Shown piece after piece: positions 16,510-29,486 of a stretch of DNA of 64,000 nt. The notes beneath the pieces were generated by a model. It saw only the letters and a list, made by a program, of their open reading frames with translations, made no database searches and was not told the DNA's origin. Position 1 is the first letter of the stretch. The number at the start of each line of letters is the position of its first letter. Origin of the DNA: Pterobdella sp. o SKG-2022 (taxonomy: Eukaryota; Annelida; Clitellata; Hirudinida; Piscicolidae); assembly GCA_964035795.1 (NCBI GenBank), contig OZ038325.1:4407163-4471162 (forward strand), read 5' to 3'. Position numbers and translations under genes: made by a program.

Positions 16510-16760
16510 CTTCTCACTTCCTCTACTTTATCGACCACCAACTTTTCACACCACCCACCACCGATTCGACCACTCCACCCCCTCCACCCCTACCACCAAC
16601 TCGACCACCACCCTCTCCACCCCCACCACCAACTCGACCACCACCCTCTCCACCCCCACCACCGAATCGACCACCAACCCCTCTACTCACCACCGATTCA
16701 ACCACCACTCCCACCACCCACCACCGACTCAACAACCACTCCCACCACCGACTCAACCAT
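16510..16760. repeat. C-rich minisatellite, about 33-bp period
   Basis: Units built from ccaccaccctctccaccccc and ccaccaactcgacc repeat at about 33 bp. There is almost no G on the plus strand, which is striking in an AT-rich window. The Gly/Val-rich minus-strand frame is a repeat artefact. Confidence 0.85.
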
Positions 16761-17500
16761 TCCATAAGCACTCACACACGAGTTATTGATGTGTGTATAG
16801 AGAACAATGAGCTTCCATTGTTTTCGACATTATTATTTATTTTTATCACTTCTCATTAGGGTGCTAGTTCCAAATGTTTTGCTTTTATTTTTCGAAAAAC
16901 AAGCTTTAGTTGTCGTTTTTTACATATTGTTTTTACCTGTATTTCAACGCTTATATTATAATAGTAATCGGAGAAATAAAATTTGTAGAAAAATAAGTCG
17001 AACTCTTATAAAAAGCTTATTTGACTAAAATGAGCTTGAACTACAAATTCAAAACTTTGCAGGGATGTGAGGTGCTGAAACATAGAAATGATAGAAGGGG
17101 GACACATGTTGAGGGGTGGAGTCATATGAGTATGAACCATAACAATAGTGAAGAAAAACGAGTTTTTATATAAATAAGTAACAGTTTCTAATTTTTTTTG
17201 TTTACTAAGGCAGCAATAATCTTCCCAGTATTTACTAATACTCGCCATCAGACCCCATGGTGAAACTTCTTTTCAAGTTTAAAATTCATTTAATTTTGAT
17301 ATTGTAAAATAATTATTTAAACAATTTTCGTTTACTTTGAAGACTTCTCACCTTCAAAAAACAATTTATTGAGTAAATTAAATTCAAAAATTTATTTTAT
17401 AATAATTTTTTGAAATTAAAATTTTTTCCATCATAATCATTCATTATTCATAAACTTGGAAAGTTTACATAAAATAAAAAAAACTCTCACTGAGAAAAAA
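16761..17500. other. AT-rich spacer
   Basis: Nothing recognised on either strand. Confidence 0.6.
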
Positions 17501-17586
17501 CAATGGGCAAAACTTATAAACAATGGGCAAAACTTATAAACAATGGGCAAAACTTATAAACAATGGGCAAAACTTATAAACAATGA
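17501..17586. repeat. 20-bp tandem minisatellite, four copies
   Basis: Unit caatgggcaaaacttataaa is repeated perfectly at 17501, 17521, 17541 and 17561, with a partial fifth copy. Confidence 0.95.
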
Positions 17587-18481
<895 letters not shown>

Positions 18482-19229
18482 TTTTTTAACAATTATATTA
18501 ATGACTCACTATTCCTTTTCACTGGCATATGACACTAGAAACTAAAAACTCAGAAAAACTTATGGTTTATTATGGAAGAATGATGAGATATAGAAGATAA
18601 ATTCAAATTGAAATTAAACTTTCAAAGTAAAATGCTATAAAATTTAAATTATCAAATTTAAACGACCAAAGACTGTAAATCAAAGAAGCAATATTTTTTT
18701 GCAATTAAATGGAGGCATATAATTTTCTATTTACTGTACTACTACTACTACTACTACAAATTTTTCATTTTTTTATAGTTTTTTTTTGCTTATCCAATTA
18801 AAATAAAAAGACATTTTTTTCGAAGTTTCAAAGTTACAAAAGATGGATATCTTTTCCACATGAATTTAAAAAAAAGCCCATTAGTCAGATGGTCGCTTTT
18901 TGTTTTTAGCAAATCATTCATCTGTCCATTCACAACTATCCACCAAATTCATTGATCTATCAATTCATTCCTCCATCCAACAACCCTCCATTTGGTTATT
19001 CATTCATCCGTTCCTTAATTCATTTATTCATTCTTTTACCTGTTTATTCATCCGATCTTCATTTATTCATCTGTCCATTCACCCATAATCTACATACATG
19101 ACTACTATACAGACGCCCCCAGTGCTGAATAAATACCATTGCCGTGTATGTCTCCATGACACTTTCACATTCTTTCACGTACACACGCCCGTGTGAATAT
19201 ACACGTGCAGATAAATCTATCTACGTTAT
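18482..19229. other. AT-rich spacer with weak CATT/CATC words
   Basis: A small (TAC)n at 18738-18757 and a very degenerate tetranucleotide tract at 18910-19090. No gene. Confidence 0.6.
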
Positions 19230-19429
19230 NNNNNNNNNNNNNNNNNNNNNNNNNNNNNNNNNNNNNNNNNNNNNNNNNNNNNNNNNNNNNNNNNNNNNNN
19301 NNNNNNNNNNNNNNNNNNNNNNNNNNNNNNNNNNNNNNNNNNNNNNNNNNNNNNNNNNNNNNNNNNNNNNNNNNNNNNNNNNNNNNNNNNNNNNNNNNNN
19401 NNNNNNNNNNNNNNNNNNNNNNNNNNNNN
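19230..19429. other. Assembly gap, exactly 200 N
   Basis: Two hundred consecutive N. The second gap in the window has the same length, so it is a fixed-size placeholder and not a size estimate. Confidence 0.99.
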
Positions 19430-20362
19430 GCAATTCGTAGAGACGAGACAGGATACAAGGAGCAACGCCACATATATATACTCGTGAACTTTCTAGAGAC
19501 GCTTACTTTTTTCTGTATTTATTGAAGTTGCTCATTGGACGGTTATTAACTAGGTTTTGTTCATTAATTAAACTAATTGGTTGTAATTTTTTGGTTTTTG
19601 ACTAAGTTTGGCTTTTATTGGTTGAGCTATTTAGGCAGTTAATTAGATTTGATTATATTTTTGTTCATAGATTGTTGGTTAAAAGAAGAATTTTAAAAGA
19701 TTTTTGACCGCTGAGTTTAACTGCCTCATACAAAAACTTCAAAAAATCAATAGAGTTTTGATTAAAAAACTAAAATTAAACTTTGAATTCACAAAAAAAA
19801 GTTCAAAAGCAAAAAAAAATAAACAAAGCCATAAAGGAGGAAATTTGAGCATTATTTCTGCAGAAGCCATCGTGAGTACACAAAGTTTTTTGTTTTTGTA
19901 TTTAATTTTTTCTATTAGTTCTCATTATTTTTTGCATTATTTATGCAGCTTATTTTTGTTTTTGACATTTTTTTATCGTCATTGTTATTTTTATTTTTTA
20001 AAAACAAATATGTGAAACAATACCGACACAAACTCATAATGCTTTCGAATAATTTTTTTCTCAATTAAACAGTAAAAAATCAAAAATAAAAATAAGGATA
20101 TTAATATAATATTATCATTATTATTCGGAAAATCAATAGAAACATTAGGCATACAGTGAGTTTTTGAAATGATATGCTGAAAAAAAATTGATAAAATGAA
20201 ATTATTTGGAGCACTTGAATTAAATATGCAAAATTAATTGAATGCAAACGAACAAATAATTGAATCCTTAAAGCTCTCAAATTTTGCCTTCTCAGGCAAT
20301 ATCTTCGCAACTTCCAGTTAAGATTCAAACAATGGCGATTGCGTATAAGATCGAAAAAATTT
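19430..20362. other. AT-rich spacer
   Basis: No supported gene. Confidence 0.6.
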
Positions 20363-20365
20363 TAA

Positions 20366-20413
<48 letters not shown>
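20363..20413. repeat. Short (ATA)n microsatellite
   Basis: Seventeen perfect AAT/ATA units. Confidence 0.93.
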
Positions 20414-20417
<4 letters not shown>

Positions 20418-22370
20418 CCAACGTTTTGTGGCATTTTTGAACTTATTGAAGAATGTAACTCAAACTGATGCCTGAGTTTCTGAAAATGTTGATGAGCAAA
20501 ACAATAGTGGTAGTTATAACTGAGAACTTGAAATAGCAAAAGTAATAGAAGGAGTTAAGGTTAACCATATGAAGGATGGAAAGCTAAAAGATCGATGAGC
20601 GATGGCAGCAGAGGTGCCATGGGTTATAAAAATAATAATGGGGAATTTGATAATGATTATCAATAAAAATAATATTTTTATTGACAGTCGGTGACAATGC
20701 AATTATGTTAGATACTGCATTTTAATTGGTTGTAACACCAGTGACGTCATTAGACCTTTTATGGGACATTTATTATTCAAGATAAAATTTGGACAAACGA
20801 TGAAACTATATTTTGTTTTTAAACTATTTTTTCCATCATCATCATCATCATCAGTCTCAACGTCACCATTACCACTATGAGCACTATCCTCACTCTCATT
20901 CTCACCACTACCACCCTCATCCTCATCATCATCAGTTTCATTATGAAACATTATGTTCATAAATAAAAAGTTTAATAAATCATAAAATAATAAAAAAATA
21001 ATAATAGTAATAACTTTTTTTTTCTTCGTTAAACAGTCGCAAAAATAAAAGTTGTAGTGCCACGCCATCTTGTAATTTCAAAAGCAAAAACTTTTAATTT
21101 ATGTTCCCTTTTGAATTTCTCGTAATTGGCTTTTAGCATTTTGATGTTTTTGCTGATGTAATTGTGCATAAATGCTTTATTATCTCGAAGTTTTATACTT
21201 AATAATCCACTCAGAACTTTTGTGCAATTACTGTGTTTGGTTATTAATAGCATTAATATAAGATTGCTTCATACATCGAATGCCACTGCGTTATTAGCAT
21301 ATTTGTGACTTGTAATGTTTTTAACTTTTAGAAAGATTAGTTTCAGAATGTTTTATATTGAAATTTGAACAAGCTCTAATCAAAAAGTCACTACATTGGT
21401 CCTTCGTAATAGCTTTCTTTCCAGTCTTCCGTTGAAACCTTCGTAGTTTCTTACTTACCTTAATTCTGCCATACGCATAACACCCATCTGAATGAACTGC
21501 ATGAGATCAAGAGTTGTTTTCCATCAGCTGCTTATAATTTTTGCTCAAAACGCAGTTTGACACCTGCTTATTGCATTAAAGTATCGACATTTCAACATTA
21601 CATCTCATGAGTGCTAGACCACGCTGCCTCACCTTGGACTTTAGCCCTGGAAAGGGTTGGGTGGAACAAACATTTTAATTTGAAGGCAATTCTCATTATG
21701 ACAGCTTCATGCAGCCGAGGAGAGATCAACGCCAATAACAACGCCAGATGCACGCTCAGTACATTGCTCTTTCAAGGGACCACTCTATCAAAAATAGCAC
21801 CAAACAATTTTTCTCATATTGGCAATTCCGAAAGCTTAGTCGTGTCGAATGTTCGATGGGGGTTTGTGAAGGTGTTTCATACAAGAGTTTCTGACCCGAA
21901 GAACAAAACAAATAAAAAAATGTGGCATGAAGGTGTCTTCACGAGCCAATCAACAAGCAGCAATCGGGGTCGTTTTGATGTAAGAACTTCAAAATGTAAA
22001 AAAAAAGGTAAAAGTAGCAGATTGAGATTGGTTTGCCACAAAACCTTTTTGACCCTTCAACAAGCAGGGCGTCTTTGTGGGTAGAGTTTTTGAATTCTCA
22101 TGAAGTAGACACTTGATCAGGTGGTCTGAAGAAGGACGATGATTTGACACATGAACAGTGAATGTGGGAAATATTTGGAAATGTTATAAAATCGAGATAA
22201 GCAAAAAAATAAAAAAAAGATGAGGGGATAAAATATAATTTAAAACTATCAATTAAAAATATGAATTTAGGTGCTCATTAAAAATTAATTGCAATGTAAT
22301 AACAACAACAACGAATTTTTGGAAGAAATGCATTTAATAAATATATTTATATTTTTGTACGTGATGTGAA
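20414..22370. other. AT-rich spacer with an unidentified less AT-rich block at 21400-22140
   Basis: A TCATCATCATC/TCACTCTCATTCTCACC patch at 20830-20935 gives an acidic minus-strand frame of low complexity. 21400-22140 has more balanced composition and one open frame of 157 codons (21611-22084, plus strand). I could not recognise it, and it carries no motif or splice context. It may be a decayed transposon. Confidence 0.5.
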
Positions 22371-22503
22371 AATGGGTGGATGGATTGATGGATGGATAGA
22401 TGGATGGATGGATTGATGAATAGATGGATGGATGGATGAATAGATGGATGGATGGATGAATAGATGGATGGATGGATGAATAGATGGATGGATGGATGGA
22501 TGA
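22371..22503. repeat. (GGAT)n tetranucleotide array
   Basis: GGATGGATGGAT with regular ATAGATG variants, giving a higher-order period of about 28 bp. Confidence 0.95.
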
Positions 22504-23314
22504 ACAAATACTTTATTTAAATGTTTTATGAAATAATTAATCATTCGACTCATTTATGCTTTACATCATTTTTTACTTTTCAATATGTTTTACTTTTCTT
22601 TAAATTTTTTTTTTGTATAAAAATTTTCAAAGTGAGTTTTATCATTTTTTATTGTTCTTGCTATTATTATTTCATTATTTTCTTTTTATTCCACTTGGAT
22701 TCATCTGCCACAAGGAATGTTTGCTTGCATTTACAATTGATAGGAAATTGCCAAGCATGTAAATAATAATAGCCACATGAATAATCATAAAAATAATAAT
22801 TTGAAAAAATAAAAATAATAATAATGAGAAATAAAAAAATATCTGACTATAATAGAAAAATTTTGAATGTTCATTTTGCTGTCATTTTTTATGTCTGCAT
22901 CTCTACTTTTTCCACCATCTTCTTTTTCATTCTTCTTCTTCTTTTTCTTTTTTCTCTTTCCAATGTCTCCAACACTGAACAGATACCTTCAAAGACATTG
23001 TTTACTCTCACAATTAAATTCAGTTTTCATTTTTATTACTTTTTCGTTGTAAATTTTTTCATTTTTAAAAATTTTCCATAAATTACCATTAAATTTTGAG
23101 ACCTCAGTTAGTTTATGTTTCAAATGATATTCCATTAGTTTTAAAATCTCAAACTTCTTTATTTTATAGGAATGAAAGTAGATTAAACAAAACGAACTCA
23201 AATTTTATTGGTTAGAATAAATAATTTTGAAATATAAGAAATCTAATTTTATTTATGAAATTATAAATTTAATTATATAGCTTTTGTACTTTCTTTTGCA
23301 TTACTTATTAGTGC
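22504..23314. other. AT-rich spacer
   Basis: T-rich on the plus strand at 22560-22690 and 22900-22960. No gene. Confidence 0.6.
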
Positions 23315-23424
23315 AATGATGATGATGATGATGAGGATGAGGACGAGGATGATGATGATGATGATGATGATGATGCTGATGATGATGCTGATGATGATGA
23401 TGATGATGATGCTGATGATGATGC

Positions 23425-23455
<31 letters not shown>

Positions 23456-23534
23456 CATGATCATGATGATCATGATGATGATGATCATGATGATGATGAT
23501 CATGATGATGATGATCATGATGATGATCATGATG

Positions 23535-23566
<32 letters not shown>

Positions 23567-23568
23567 TG
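23315..23568. repeat. (GAT)n microsatellite with GATCAT palindromic units
   Basis: The array shifts from GATGATGCT units to GATCATGATGATGAT units at about 23452-23555. TGATCATGATCA-type words there make it locally self-complementary. Confidence 0.95.
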
Positions 23569-23791
23569 TTGTTGAGCGCCAACTTCCAAAGACTCTTCTG
23601 ACACTCTTTGAAGCGAGTATTGAAAGAAACTTGTAGCTTCGAGTTGTTTGTGACTTTTGGTGAGTAGTGAAAAATGATGGATGTTTTCTCGAAATGCTTC
23701 ATGGTTGGAAGCTGACGTGGTTTAGAACCTTTTCGACACTCTTGTTGGAGTGCACATCCGGCACCACGAGAAGGTGGGTTCTTTCGCCGGG
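23569..23791. mobile_element. Unidentified 220-bp segment inserted in a GAT array (possible LINE 3' tail)
   Basis: Composition is more balanced than its surroundings. It begins at the end of one GAT array and ends at gccgggctgatgatgat, the start of another. 5'-truncated LINEs with a GAT tail would look like this (compare 63.47 kb), but no protein motif is visible. Confidence 0.35.
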
Positions 23792-23842
23792 CTGATGATG
23801 ATAATGATGAAGATGATAACGAAGAAGAAGATGATGATAATG
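23792..23842. repeat. (GAT)n/(GAA)n array
   Basis: GATGATGATAATGATGAAGATG, then GAAGAAGAAGATGATG. Confidence 0.85.
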
Positions 23843-24423
23843 GTGTGAGATTTGATTATTATGCATAATTTTATGTATTAAACTCGAAATAAATATTTAA
23901 AAATTCCCAAAAGTGATAATTCAAATTATGTTACGAGCACGATCAAAGTTGTTGTATATCATGTCTTTGTTTTGATGTCTATGCTAGGGAATATCGCCTA
24001 CTTTTTTCTATAGTGATTTCCAATTTAAATTTGCTGACTCTAAAAGTTCTTTGTTCTATAAATATATATTTTTCAAAAAAATTTTTTCGTAGTTTTACAA
24101 TTTTTTTTTTCATTTTTTTTAATGAGTTATTCTTATTCAATTGAAAAAAAAGTATTGCGATTGTAAAAAATTTTAATTCATATTACTTATTATGACTGAA
24201 GTTAAACTCTTATTGAAACTTGGGTCAATAGGTGAGTTGTGAGGTTGATTTGAGGTGCTGCTGTGGAACAAAGGATTCTTAATTAATATATCAAAAGAAA
24301 AAATAATCATTATCAGAAACATTATAAAAAATAATTTTCAAGACTGTGCACAAAGAACTTTTTGAAAGTATCAAAAACAGCTATGAAGCAATGAATTGAA
24401 AAGATAATTTCTGATAATACTAA
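23843..24423. other. AT-rich spacer
   Basis: No supported gene. Confidence 0.6.
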
Positions 24424-24600
24424 TTTTCAAATTGAAATAATTTTCAAATTGAAATAATTTTCAAATTGAAATAATTTTCAAATTGAAATAATTTTCAAAT
24501 TGAAATAATTTTCAAATTGAAATAATTTTCAAATTGAAATAATTTTCAAATTGAAATAATTTTCAAATTGAAATAATTTTCAAATTGAAATAATTTTCAA
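24424..24600. repeat. 17-bp near-palindromic minisatellite, about ten copies
   Basis: Unit ttttcaaattgaaataa is repeated perfectly. Its core TTTCAAATTGAAA is one base short of a perfect palindrome, so each unit can pair with every other. Confidence 0.95.
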
Positions 24601-25046
24601 CTTTCATAGATAGGTCTCAAAAATGAAGTTTGTATTATAAAACGTAAAATGAACATTTAAAGTTATTTAAACAATCATCACTGTGCCATAAACTCTCTAC
24701 ATGTCAACTAAGTACTATTGACAATATCCTCAATGTCATTTTCATCATTTCCACCCTCACTCTGTGTAGGTTAGAACATACCATATCTTCACCAGCTGAA
24801 GGCTAAGTGTTGATTCTAGAACGTTTTTTTCATTTTACTTGTCTTACAGAGTTGGTTCAAATGTAGACTGATGAAACAGTCAGTTAAGAGTCTTCCTAGA
24901 AATATCAATTTAAAAAAAATATCATTAATTCTCTTATAAAAACAAAATGGTTTAACCTGAGGGTTACTGAAGAGCAACAAAGTGGTATGCAAATAGCCTG
25001 AAAAAGGTGCTGCCGTTTAGCAAGCCTGTGTTCTGAGTTGGTGCCT

Positions 25047-25050
<4 letters not shown>
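24601..25050. other. Mixed-composition spacer ending at an ATC array
   Basis: 24940-25050 is less AT-rich and runs directly into the ATC array, like a retrotransposon 3' end. No motif was recognised. Confidence 0.45.
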
Positions 25051-25081
<31 letters not shown>

Positions 25082-25118
25082 CATCATCATCATCATCCTC
25101 ATCATCATCATCATTATT
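25051..25118. repeat. (ATC)n microsatellite
   Basis: CATCATCAT with two CCTCATC interruptions. Confidence 0.93.
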
Positions 25119-25467
25119 GTCATTAATATTATATCTTATAAAGACTCTTTTTTCTAAATAAACTGAAGTTTCCACCAATTCTAAAAATATTTTTATTTAT
25201 TTATAATATTTCCTACTAAACCACCCCCCTCAGCGGCCAGAAACCAATTATTTGATATTGTTAATTTTGAGTTACTGTAGCTCTGATTATTGTTAGTGTT
25301 AATAGTAATAATGATAACAATAATAACAATAATAATTATTTTTATATATTAATAATAATGATGGTAATAGTAATAATAATGATGATAGAATAATAAAAGA
25401 CATAATAATAATATGGAAAAAAAAATTAATAATAATCTTAATATTATTAAATTTTCATTATTATTAT
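25119..25467. other. AT-rich spacer with AATAAT/ATTATT words
   Basis: Decayed trinucleotide repeat at 25310-25465. No gene. Confidence 0.65.
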
Positions 25468-25812
25468 TGGTCCTGGGCATGACGTTAAACTGCACCGAAA
25501 ACAGAGTCTCCAATTTGAGAATGCTTTCCTGTTATAACCTGGATAACAGTAGACTTCGGTAACAGGTATCGACAAACTGATATTCTGGTATCGTTGTCAT
25601 TTGGCTTGGCGGAGGGTCATTCTTTATTGACAACGGCAAGGCAAACTGCCCAAGTGTGGAAACGGCGGTTCTTGAAATCCGATAGTTTCAAGTTGGACGT
25701 TAGCTTGGGCTGGCAGTTCTATGAAAACTTTGTCAAAACTAAAAATGGCTTTCCTTAGCCGACTGCTGTATACCCCAGCTACTGGGATGCCTACAGCAGT
25801 ATAATCTAATAT
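25468..25812 (-). mobile_element. Short unidentified element (about 345 bp) bracketed by ATT repeats
   Basis: A block of near-balanced composition sits inside an ATTATT tract on both sides. Read on the minus strand it starts near ATTATACTGCTGTAGGC and ends in CCAATAATAAT. The start holds a nested hairpin: an 8-bp outer stem (ctgctgta/tacagcag, 25763-25798) and an inner stem (cccag/ctggg). There is no ORF. It could be a non-autonomous partner or the 5' end of an R4-like element. Confidence 0.5.
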
Positions 25813-25865
25813 GGATATTATTATTTTATTATTACTATTATTTCTATTATTATTATTTTTTTAAC
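25813..25865. repeat. (ATT)n tract at the 3' end of the R4-like LINE
   Basis: ATTATTATTTTATTATTAC units, equal to (TAA)n in the LINE's own orientation. Confidence 0.85.
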
Positions 25866-27485
25866 ACAGTATACATACTGGAATTTAAACTACTACCGGA
25901 GTCTTACCAAGACCCTAGGGTAGTAGAGTTCGATGCTATTCATTCATTACGGGCCAAAACTCTTCTTAAAATGTGCGCCGTGCCCATAAGCGCTGTTTTC
26001 TGAATTTCATAAATTTTAGGTGAGATAGGAAGCGTCAAGAGTTTGAGACTTAAATCTTTTCCGACTGTTCCCAGCGCACCCACAACTATTGGAACTACTT
26101 TTGTATTCATATTCCAGCATCTTGATATCTCTATTTGCAGATCGCGGTATGTGCAAATTTTCTCAGATGTTTTCGACACTATGTTGGGTTCTGATGGTAC
26201 TGAGGTATCAACCAGAGTACACTCTTTTTTTTTCATCTTTAACCAATATGTCTGGTTTATTTGCCTGTATGTTTCTGTCTGTGTGTATTGGGCTGTCCCA
26301 TAATACTGTTAGTTCGTCTTTTTTTATCACTGGTCGAATTTCGTGTTCGTACCACTTACTTTTGACTTCAAATCCATGTGTTTACATATTGTACAGTGGA
26401 TGAATTTAGCGACTCTGTTGTGGCGCTCTATGTACTCGTGCTTTGCCAGCATTGGGCATCCTGAAACAATGTGTGATAATGTTTCAGGGTGAGTTCTGCA
26501 AAGCCTACAATTTGGATCAACGCTTTTTTTCAATATTTTATTTTTATAATAAGTTGTTGCAAGCGTCTGATCTTGGGCGGCAATTATGAGGCTCTCAGTT
26601 GTTTCTTTCAACCCAGCGCTGCAAAGCCATGCTATGGATTTTTTCTTGTCTATTTGTTCACTTTCAAGAGCTTGTGCATACTGACCGTGCATAGGCTTAT
26701 TTGTATATTTGTTTTGAATTTTCTTCATGAGTGTTTTTTTACGATGTGTTTTATTTTACGCGCTGCCGTAATTGGGTGAACATCTTCTTGAGAAACTGTA
26801 TTCTCAAAGCTCAGATTAAACGCTCTTCTCACTTTTTTATTGATTTCAAAGAGACCATAAGCAGACTTTTTCGATTCTTCGTGTTCTGTTACTGCACACG
26901 TTGAAGGAGTAGTTTGTTTCTTTAAATATATTTCCAGGCCAGCGAGAATTGTGTAAAAGTGGGATTCTACCTGCATCAATCCTCTTCCTCCTTCTGATCT
27001 AGAAACGTAGAGTCTTTCTGTGTCGGCTCGAGGGTGATGCATTTTGAACATTGTGAGTATTTTTCTCGTTTTTCTGTCTATTCCTTGTACGTCAGTTTTC
27101 GACCAGTTCACTACGCCAAAGCTATAGGATAAGACTGGTATAGCCAAGCTGTTTATTGCCTTAATTTTGTTTGGCGAGCTAAGTTCTGTGCTCAGTATCA
27201 TTCTTAACCTTCTGTAATATTCCTTTTTTAATTTCTCTTTCATGTTTTTGTGGTGTGTATTAGATGACTCTTCGACCCCTAGGTATTTGTACGATTCGGT
27301 ATTAGATAATTCTTTTATGTGCGTATGCTCATTCAGACTGATGTTGGAGCTTCCCACTATTTTACCTTTAATTATGGATATCTTTGCATATTTTTCTAAG
27401 CCAAATTCCATTCTAATGTCATCGCTGAACTTTTTGACTATTCTAAGGAGTGATGTTAAATCAGAGTCTGATTTGCTGTAAATTT

Positions 27486-28301
27486 TTAGATCGTCCATAT
27501 AGAATAGATGGTTGAGTTTTTTCCTTTTTCAGCTTTGCCTATTTTAATAGCTGGAGAGTTTTTCTCATTCAAAAGAATACTCAAAGGGCAAAGTGATAGA
27601 CAGAAAATAAGAGGTGACAATGAATCTTCTTGGAAAATCCCTGTCTTTATTTTAATCTCAGAAATCTCCATATTTCCCTTCATGTGTCTCAGTCCTAGGT
27701 TTATTCTCCATTGAGGCATGTTACGCAAGATGAATTCAATAATCCGAGAGTGAATTCCGTACATCTTCATGACTTCTAAGATCCATGAGTGTGGTACACT
27801 GTCGAAAGCTTTTTTATAATCTATCCATGCTTGAGATAGAGCGCCTTTTTTATTTTTTGTGATTTCAGTGATCATCCGATTTATTAGCAGTTGGTCCTTG
27901 CTTCCAAATGAACCTACTCTGCAGCCTTTTTGTTCTTCCGGTAACAGCTGAAAATTTTCCAAGAGTAAGTTTTTTTTTGCTAATATCAACGTCAATGTTT
28001 TATAAATGGTGGGTAGACATGTCATCGGGCGATAGTTCTTTGGATCTTGCGTGTTTTGACCTTTTGCCACTAAGTATGTGTTCCCTTCTGTTAACCACTT
28101 TGGGCTCTTGTTGGGGTCTTCCATTATTTCATTTAGAGCGTTAGCTAGGAAAGAGTGGCTAATGTTGAGCTTCTTCAGCCAAAAGTTTGGAATTTGGTCT
28201 GGACCTGGCGTTTTCCAGTTTGGCATGTTTTTCAATGCTTCTTTTATGTTTTCTGCAGTAATTTTTTCCCATTTTTGGCCTGTGGCTGTTAGTTGCTTCA
28301 C
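27486..28301 (-). pseudogene. LINE reverse transcriptase segment, frame-broken at the catalytic site
   Basis: Carries the fingers and palm of the R4-like reverse transcriptase (NYRPMTCLPTIYK, then KKAFDSVPHSW). The frame is lost about 25 codons before YMDD, which is read in the adjacent frame (27498 onward, MDDLKIYSKSDSD). The thumb and endonuclease follow in 27498-26725 and 26728-26327. Confidence 0.75.
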
Positions 28302-28322
28302 ATGTTTTCTTATACGGGGAAG

Positions 28323-29486
28323 TCATTCAGCGGTTTCATTGTGTTTTTCTTTGTTCTCCCAGATTCTTTTCCAATATTTTGCTGTTTCTTCTCGATTTGG
28401 TGGCTTATTTACTATTGCGTTTCCTCCATTTATCTCTCTATAAAATTTTTTGGCATTAAGGTTAAACAGCCTGTTTTGCTCAAAGAATCTTTTTCTTTTG
28501 TCATATCTTTGAATTCTGTGTGCTTTGGCTTGAATTCTTTGTTTTAAGGCTTCGCTTATTTCTTCGCAGCTATTTTCTTCCATTCTTAGTTTTTTCTTTA
28601 CCAAATTTGCTTTCGTTTTTACTTTTGAGCTTTTGTTGTTTTTCAGAATCTCTTCGATTATACTTAACTCTTTTCTAAAATTTTTTATTTTTTCTTGTAG
28701 TCTTATTTTCCAACTAGAGATTTTTGGCTTCGCTTCGACATTGTTTTTATCAATCTCCTTTTTTGGTTGGCTCACATAAGCCGCTGAAGCAAAAATAAGA
28801 TGGTTTAGATCTGAAAGTGATAGAGGCACTAATTTTTCAAGTATTTTTCCAAGATTCTCGTTAACTTCGTTTATTTTGGCTTTCATAGCATTTGTTTCAG
28901 TTATTTTTTTTAAAGGTTGTCTTTGTGTTATTTCTTTTGTTCTGACATTCTCAAAATTTGAAGAATCTCTTTGAATTTCGCTGTTTACCCCTTCGGATAG
29001 TGAAGTTGTGTTTTCTTTTTGTGGCGATGCGGTAGTATAGATGTGGCGTTGTTCTTTTTCGCAAGTGGAATTTTCTTTTTTATTTTTGACAGTTATTCGG
29101 ACTACCTCATTTTTTATTTTTTTGTAAGTTTCTTCTGGTATAAGCCCGTTTTTTTTAATATATCGTCGTGTGTTTGCTAGCTTATTTGGGTCTGTTGATA
29201 AGCTTTTAGCTAACTGGGGATTTCTTTTTTCCCATAGCTCGTAAGTTTTTTTTGTGACTGGATAGTTTGAATATATTTCCGTAGTAATAAAATAGCATCT
29301 TAATATCTCCTGATACTCTTCTGATGTCCACTTATGTCGCTTGGACGTCAAATTTCTGCTTGTGGATGTTGCGCTTTGAAGGCCATGTTGGGAGTCACTC
29401 CGTGTCTGGGTGCTTCTTACGATTTCTCCACGTTCTTCAGTTGTTGCAGTTATATTATGACGACTAAGTTGTGTCTGCTCCCTCAC
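28323..29486 (-). CDS. LINE ORF, N-terminal part (Myb/SANT-like DNA-binding region)
   Basis: Open frame of 387 codons belonging to the R4-like element. It continues in the same frame into the reverse transcriptase after one TGA. The N-terminal region is Ser/Thr/Arg-rich. A SANT-like helix block with KWTSEEYQEIL follows, then basic coiled-coil-like sequence. The true start is uncertain: the frame is open for 25-30 codons upstream of 29486 without an ATG. The role, by family, is DNA or RNA binding for target-primed reverse transcription. Confidence 0.6.
   Translation of the reverse strand: MREQTQLSRHNITATTEERGEIVRSTQTRSDSQHGLQSATSTSRNLTSKRHKWTSEEYQEILRCYFITTEIYSNYPVTKKTYELWEKRNPQLAKSLSTDPNKLANTRRYIKKNGLIPEETYKKIKNEVVRITVKNKKENSTCEKEQRHIYTTASPQKENTTSLSEGVNSEIQRDSSNFENVRTKEITQRQPLKKITETNAMKAKINEVNENLGKILEKLVPLSLSDLNHLIFASAAYVSQPKKEIDKNNVEAKPKISSWKIRLQEKIKNFRKELSIIEEILKNNKSSKVKTKANLVKKKLRMEENSCEEISEALKQRIQAKAHRIQRYDKRKRFFEQNRLFNLNAKKFYREINGGNAIVNKPPNREETAKYWKRIWENKEKHNETAE

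Noticed and set aside
16523..16771. Gly/Val/Trp-rich minus-strand ORF
   Set aside because: Translation of the C-rich minisatellite; no ordinary coding context.
20703..21253. Minus-strand acidic ORF (121 codons) and the Lys/Asn-rich ORF beside it (74 codons)
   Set aside because: The acidic part comes from TCATCATC/TCACTCTC repeats. The other is AT-driven composition without a motif or a clear splice partner.
21611..22084. 157-codon plus-strand ORF
   Set aside because: More balanced composition, but no recognisable domain. Flanks hold stops with no convincing acceptor or donor. Kept only as an unidentified block.
23273..23702. His-rich and Met-rich ORFs over the GAT array
   Set aside because: Repeat-derived. 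Three overlapping frames are open at once.
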